NCBI GenBank assembly: GCA_021772215.1
Contig: JAJFMK010000037.1
Span: forward strand, 1-20,485
DNA from: Chlamydiota bacterium
GTDB lineage: Bacteria; Chlamydiota; Chlamydiia; Chlamydiales; JAJFMK01
DNA: 20,485 bases
Direction of reading: 5' to 3'
Position numbers and translations under genes: made by a program. The first letter of the stretch is position 1. The number at the start of each line of letters is the position of its first letter. Below are positions 17,418 to 20,485 of the stretch, one piece after another. The notes under the pieces were generated by a model, which was not told the DNA's origin, ran no database searches, and saw only the letters and a program-made list of their open reading frames with translations.

Positions 17418-17555
17418 CGAACTGTTTGTCCAGCTCTACAAAGACATATAGGTGAACCCTACTTTTCAGCCCAACAACTCAACATCACAGGAACCAAAGG
17501 CCTCTCAGAAGCCAATAAAAAAATTCTTCTACAGCATGGTGCTAAGAGTGAATAG
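17418..17555 (+). pseudogene. 3' remnant of a second NACHT-WD40 gene (last 46 codons)
   Basis: The frame reads CPALQRHIGEPYFSAQQL, then NITGTKGLSEANKKILLQ, HGAKSE and stop. It aligns with the C-terminal tail of the 1635-residue protein (NPALQMNLGGSYFSAQQL, then LLQHGAKD). No NACHT or WD40 part and no start remain. Its stop overlaps the stop of the opposite-strand lpd tail by 14 bases. It shows that a whole extra paralogue once stood here. Confidence 0.75.
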
Positions 17556-17778
17556 TCCTTCCCAAAGCATTTAGAGCCGCTTCTTTCAGACTCTCTGACA
17601 GGGTTGGATGGGCATGAGGGAGGTTGGCGAGTTCTTCGACAGTTATTCGCTTTTTGATGCCGAGGACTGCTTCGCCGATCATTTCGGAGGCGTGGGGAGC
17701 GACGATATGGACGCCGAGGAGGCGTCCTGTTTTTTTGTCGCCGACGACTTTAATGAAGCCATCACCTGCGAGGGAGGT
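17542..17778 (-). pseudogene. lpd: 3' fragment of dihydrolipoyl dehydrogenase gene (copy 2)
   Basis: An uninterrupted minus-strand frame gives TSLAGDGFIKVVGDKK, TGRLLGVHIVAPHASEMI, GEAVLGIKKRITVEELA, NLPHAHPTLSESLKEAAL and NALGRTIHS, then stop. This is a well-preserved Lpd C-terminus of 78 residues, including the conserved HAHPT catalytic motif. No upstream part or start exists in the window, so it cannot make the enzyme. It is the undamaged counterpart of the fragment at 16022-16351, with seven rather than eight T at 17730-17736. Confidence 0.8.
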
Positions 17779-17819
17779 GTACCCCCTTAGCCCATCGTCT
17801 CAAATTAACCCATTGGCTC

Positions 17820-17847
17820 TTGATCCGAATTAAGCATCTGGGATAAA
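17820..17847 (+). promoter_or_regulatory. candidate promoter of the third NACHT gene
   Basis: TTGATC at 17820-17825 and GATAAA at 17842-17847 are 16 bases apart, each matching four of six consensus positions. An ATAGGA motif before the ATG is shared with the first copy. The call is tentative. Confidence 0.3.
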
Positions 17848-17878
17848 AATAGCTCTCACAGTTCCATAGGATGCTATC

Positions 17879-20485
17879 ATGAGTTTGATTGTCGGATCTA
17901 AACAGAGAACCCACTCGTCTAAGGGCATAGAAGATCCTTCGCTCCTACACAACAGCCATATTGCCTCCCTTTTTTCAAACAATCTCATTTATCAAAGATA
18001 TGTCGATGATCATGGTCAGATAAAGACCATCGCTTCTTCAAGGGACGTTACCAGGTTGTTAACGTGCGGTTTTACCCTACTGCCTGTTAATGGCAGATTC
18101 TTCCTGACTCGTGGCTTAGTTGGCGGAAGCCCACTCGCCACGACAAAGGAGCTAGCTGAACGTCTCAAGAGTACAGAGCTGACAGATGACAACTACCCAG
18201 CTCTACAGACCTTGGCGATCGCTGTCATCGATATCTTTGCTAAAAGGCCGACAAAGACAAAACCGCTCATTGATGAGGTGACGGCTATTAGTTTTGCTAA
18301 TAACACAGAGATCACAAGAGCTCTCCTTAATATCTTAATCAAAGAGATCAAAGACGGAATACTCCTTGATATCGATCTGCTAAAGGCTCTGAGAACAACA
18401 CTCATCAACTCCACCATTGACGCCCTCGATCCCGACGATCTCATCTCTGTATTAGAAGTTGTCATGAATCGCCTTATGCAGATTCATACACAGCACGAGA
18501 CGGAATCTAAGCTCTTTATTGCACTGTCGACAATTTCAGACATCTTAGATGTGATGTGTGATGCAAATGTGATCAAGGTGAAGCGAGTAGAGACCCATGA
18601 CCGCCTCTATGAAAAGTTAGATACGCTTAGCGGACATAAAAATATTCTTATGACCTCTCAAGCAGCCTATGCGAAACAGGCGTTGGTTCGACTTTCCAAT
18701 AATGAATCGAATTTTTGTTCCTTTATTCGGCGAACTGAAGCTGTTATCAATGGCTTTGCCTCAATCTATCAAGTAGTAACTGAGCTGAGTATTAAATCAA
18801 TTATCACCTCTTATGACAGCTTCAAGGAGGCGCTTAGCTTCCAAGAGAAGGAGAAGCCGTGGTATGGGGATATTCGTATCCTAAAGTTACTCGCAGAGAA
18901 AAAACATTATGATGACTTTAAAAAAGTCATGGAGACTCGAATTGAAGATAGTAGAAATCCCCACGTTGTCGGTAATATTCTCGTTATACTTCATGAAATT
19001 ATTCAAAATGAAACAGATATAAATATCAAAATATGGTCATTGGTATGTATGACCGAACTCTTTTTAGATAATGAAAAATGGGGTGAAAAAGAGGAAACCA
19101 AAAAAGGGGTTTTAACCCAGTTTCACGCCTCTGCCACAGTACCAGAAATTTCTTCACTTGCTGAATTGCTTCTAGCACAGGTTAATAATCGTCAACTCAC
19201 ACAAGCTCAAAGAAATGCGATAAATGGAATAGTTAACTTCGGTATGATCGTGCCGAGGCAACCCCATCACGTCGAAGTGCCCTCCACTGCCCTAATAACA
19301 GAAGCACAAGCAAGCAGCCAGCTCTCTCTATCCCAAAAACTAGAACAGTTAAGGGAAATCACTTTAAATGACGAGGAGATCTTACAAGATCTTGCCTGTT
19401 ATATTCCTGTCCAAGGAAGCCGCTGCCTCTTTGATCCCAAAGAACAGGCTTCTGATCTTGAGGTAATGGTTGAACAGTTTCTACAAGGGGATGACAAGGT
19501 ATTTCTCCTCCTTGGTGATTCTGGTGGAGGAAAATCAACCTACCTGCGCTATCTGGAAAGTCGCCTCTGGAAAGAATGGACTGCGGGAAAGCCGATTCCT
19601 CTCTTTATCAACCTGCTATCTCTTAAATTACCCTTTAAAGAAGCCATTTCAGAAGCCCTCAAAGAGAAGGGGTTTTCCGAAGCTGAGCAAGAGAAACTTA
19701 AAAGCAAATATTCCTTCATCTTTCTAATGGATGGCTATGATGAGCTCAAACAGAAAAAAAATCTCTATGAGGGTAATCAACTCCAGCAGTGGAAATCCAA
19801 GACGATAATCACCTGCCGCACGCAGTATCTAAGCGGTGAACAGAGTAGCTATCAAAACTATTTTACACCACCGACCAGCAGCCTTATTTCGACTGTGAAC
19901 CTTGACGGGGCCTCCACCTCACCCTTTACAGCGCAGCAGATCGAAACCTACTGCGAAAAATTCATTCAATTACACAATATCCCCAGAACTTGGGAGCAGT
20001 ATAAAGTCGATTTCGCCAGGGTTCCCGATTTAGCTGATATCATCCAGACACCCTTTCTCCTAAGAATTGTCGTGGAGATTCTTCCTGCAATCATCGAAAC
20101 AAATAGTCAAGGAGATATCAAGCTCTTACGCATTGAAATTTTTGATGCTTTTGTCAAAAACTGGTTCAACCGTGAAGAAAGACGTATCCAACGAATGGAA
20201 ATAGATATTGATGTCCCAGATCTGAAGAAAGCCTTTGCCGCCTTTGCAACCAAGCTTGCACTCGAGATGATAGAAGAGGGCATCGGTTCTATTGACTATG
20301 AACCTAGTTCCGATATTTTTGATCAAACCAGCTCTCAATGGGAAAAATATTTTAGATCAGACAAAAAAACAACTTTGATTCGCTCAGGGATACCTTTACG
20401 TAAGGTTGGTCCACACTCCTATGCCTTTATCCACAAGTCAATCCTCGAATATTTCAGTGGTCGGGCAATCATCAGCAAGGAAACA
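17879..20485 (+). CDS. NACHT NTPase, paralogue of the 1635-residue protein (3' end beyond window)
   Basis: An open frame of 869 codons runs from the ATG at 17879 (AGGA about ten bases upstream) to the window edge with no stop. It is co-linear with the first copy throughout: YVDDHGQIKTI, the identical 16-residue FAKRPTKTKPLIDEVT, SQAAYAKQALVR, NPHVVGNIL and CLFDPKEQAS. The P-loop GDSGGGKST is at 546-554, Walker B LMDGYDEL at 616-623, IITCRTQ follows, and FIHKSILEYFSGRA lies near the edge. The N-terminal 40 residues and residues about 270-460 differ most. All NTPase motifs are intact, so it is likely functional. By analogy its WD40 part should follow beyond the window, but that is not seen. Confidence 0.88.
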   Translation, partial: MSLIVGSKQRTHSSKGIEDPSLLHNSHIASLFSNNLIYQRYVDDHGQIKTIASSRDVTRLLTCGFTLLPVNGRFFLTRGLVGGSPLATTKELAERLKSTELTDDNYPALQTLAIAVIDIFAKRPTKTKPLIDEVTAISFANNTEITRALLNILIKEIKDGILLDIDLLKALRTTLINSTIDALDPDDLISVLEVVMNRLMQIHTQHETESKLFIALSTISDILDVMCDANVIKVKRVETHDRLYEKLDTLSGHKNILMTSQAAYAKQALVRLSNNESNFCSFIRRTEAVINGFASIYQVVTELSIKSIITSYDSFKEALSFQEKEKPWYGDIRILKLLAEKKHYDDFKKVMETRIEDSRNPHVVGNILVILHEIIQNETDINIKIWSLVCMTELFLDNEKWGEKEETKKGVLTQFHASATVPEISSLAELLLAQVNNRQLTQAQRNAINGIVNFGMIVPRQPHHVEVPSTALITEAQASSQLSLSQKLEQLREITLNDEEILQDLACYIPVQGSRCLFDPKEQASDLEVMVEQFLQGDDKVFLLLGDSGGGKSTYLRYLESRLWKEWTAGKPIPLFINLLSLKLPFKEAISEALKEKGFSEAEQEKLKSKYSFIFLMDGYDELKQKKNLYEGNQLQQWKSKTIITCRTQYLSGEQSSYQNYFTPPTSSLISTVNLDGASTSPFTAQQIETYCEKFIQLHNIPRTWEQYKVDFARVPDLADIIQTPFLLRIVVEILPAIIETNSQGDIKLLRIEIFDAFVKNWFNREERRIQRMEIDIDVPDLKKAFAAFATKLALEMIEEGIGSIDYEPSSDIFDQTSSQWEKYFRSDKKTTLIRSGIPLRKVGPHSYAFIHKSILEYFSGRAIISKET

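Noticed and set aside
17608..17833. Plus-strand frames of 60-69 codons
   Set aside because: They are antisense to the second lpd tail, whose minus-strand translation is a clear Lpd C-terminus.
1..20485. CRISPR array, insertion sequence or prophage
   Set aside because: The repeats seen are coding and without regular spacers. No transposase, integrase or phage structural gene was found and no terminal inverted repeats were evident.

Overview
The window looks like an accessory, duplication-rich region of a moderately AT-rich bacterial chromosome. It holds no rRNA, tRNA, ribosomal-protein or other core operon. The only core-metabolism sequence is two broken tails of a dihydrolipoyl dehydrogenase gene. 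Giant repeat proteins (LVIVD propellers, cadherin-like stacks, NACHT-WD40 STAND NTPases) beside a PhdYefM/VapC-type toxin-antitoxin pair recall host-associated or amoeba-associated bacteria such as environmental Chlamydiota. That lineage guess is an inference from gene style and is weak.

Left half (1-9600, minus strand). Two tandem paralogous genes encode very large envelope proteins. The upstream gene (9518 to 6366) makes 1050 residues. The downstream gene (6340 to beyond base 1) makes at least 2113 residues and runs off the window. Both share a short basic N-terminus, one membrane segment at residues 39-60, and a cadherin-like (CADG/He_PIG type) domain that appears to be split by about 20 LVIVD-type propeller repeats. 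The downstream paralogue then adds nine more cadherin-like repeats of about 95-100 residues, a second membrane segment and a C-terminal extension. The genes are 25 bases apart and probably co-transcribed.

Middle (9600-10910). This AT-rich stretch has no intact gene until a short, unrecognised 64-codon reading frame followed by a convincing intrinsic terminator (about 10900-10935). It holds decayed minus-strand scraps resembling the N-terminal part of the giant proteins, so the family was once larger here.

Right half (10940-20485, plus strand). A 1635-residue protein at 11025-15932 has a long helical N-terminus, a NACHT NTPase, a short pentapeptide-like stretch and 14 WD40-type blades. After it comes a frameshifted tail of lpd on the opposite strand, then a PhdYefM-like antitoxin and VapC-like PIN toxin with overlapping ATGA and a clear sigma70-type promoter. 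Next are the last 46 codons of a second NACHT-WD40 gene, a second lpd tail, and a third NACHT-WD40 gene (17879 onward), intact for 869 codons to the window edge. The simplest reading is a tandem amplification of a unit [NACHT-WD40 gene + converging lpd tail], with most of the middle copy lost and a toxin-antitoxin cassette in its place.

Functionally there are two themes: a surface or envelope adhesin-like family, and a family of NLR-like sensor NTPases in tandem array. The latter is the best candidate for an undescribed system (defence, self/non-self sensing or host interaction). The sequence alone does not show which.
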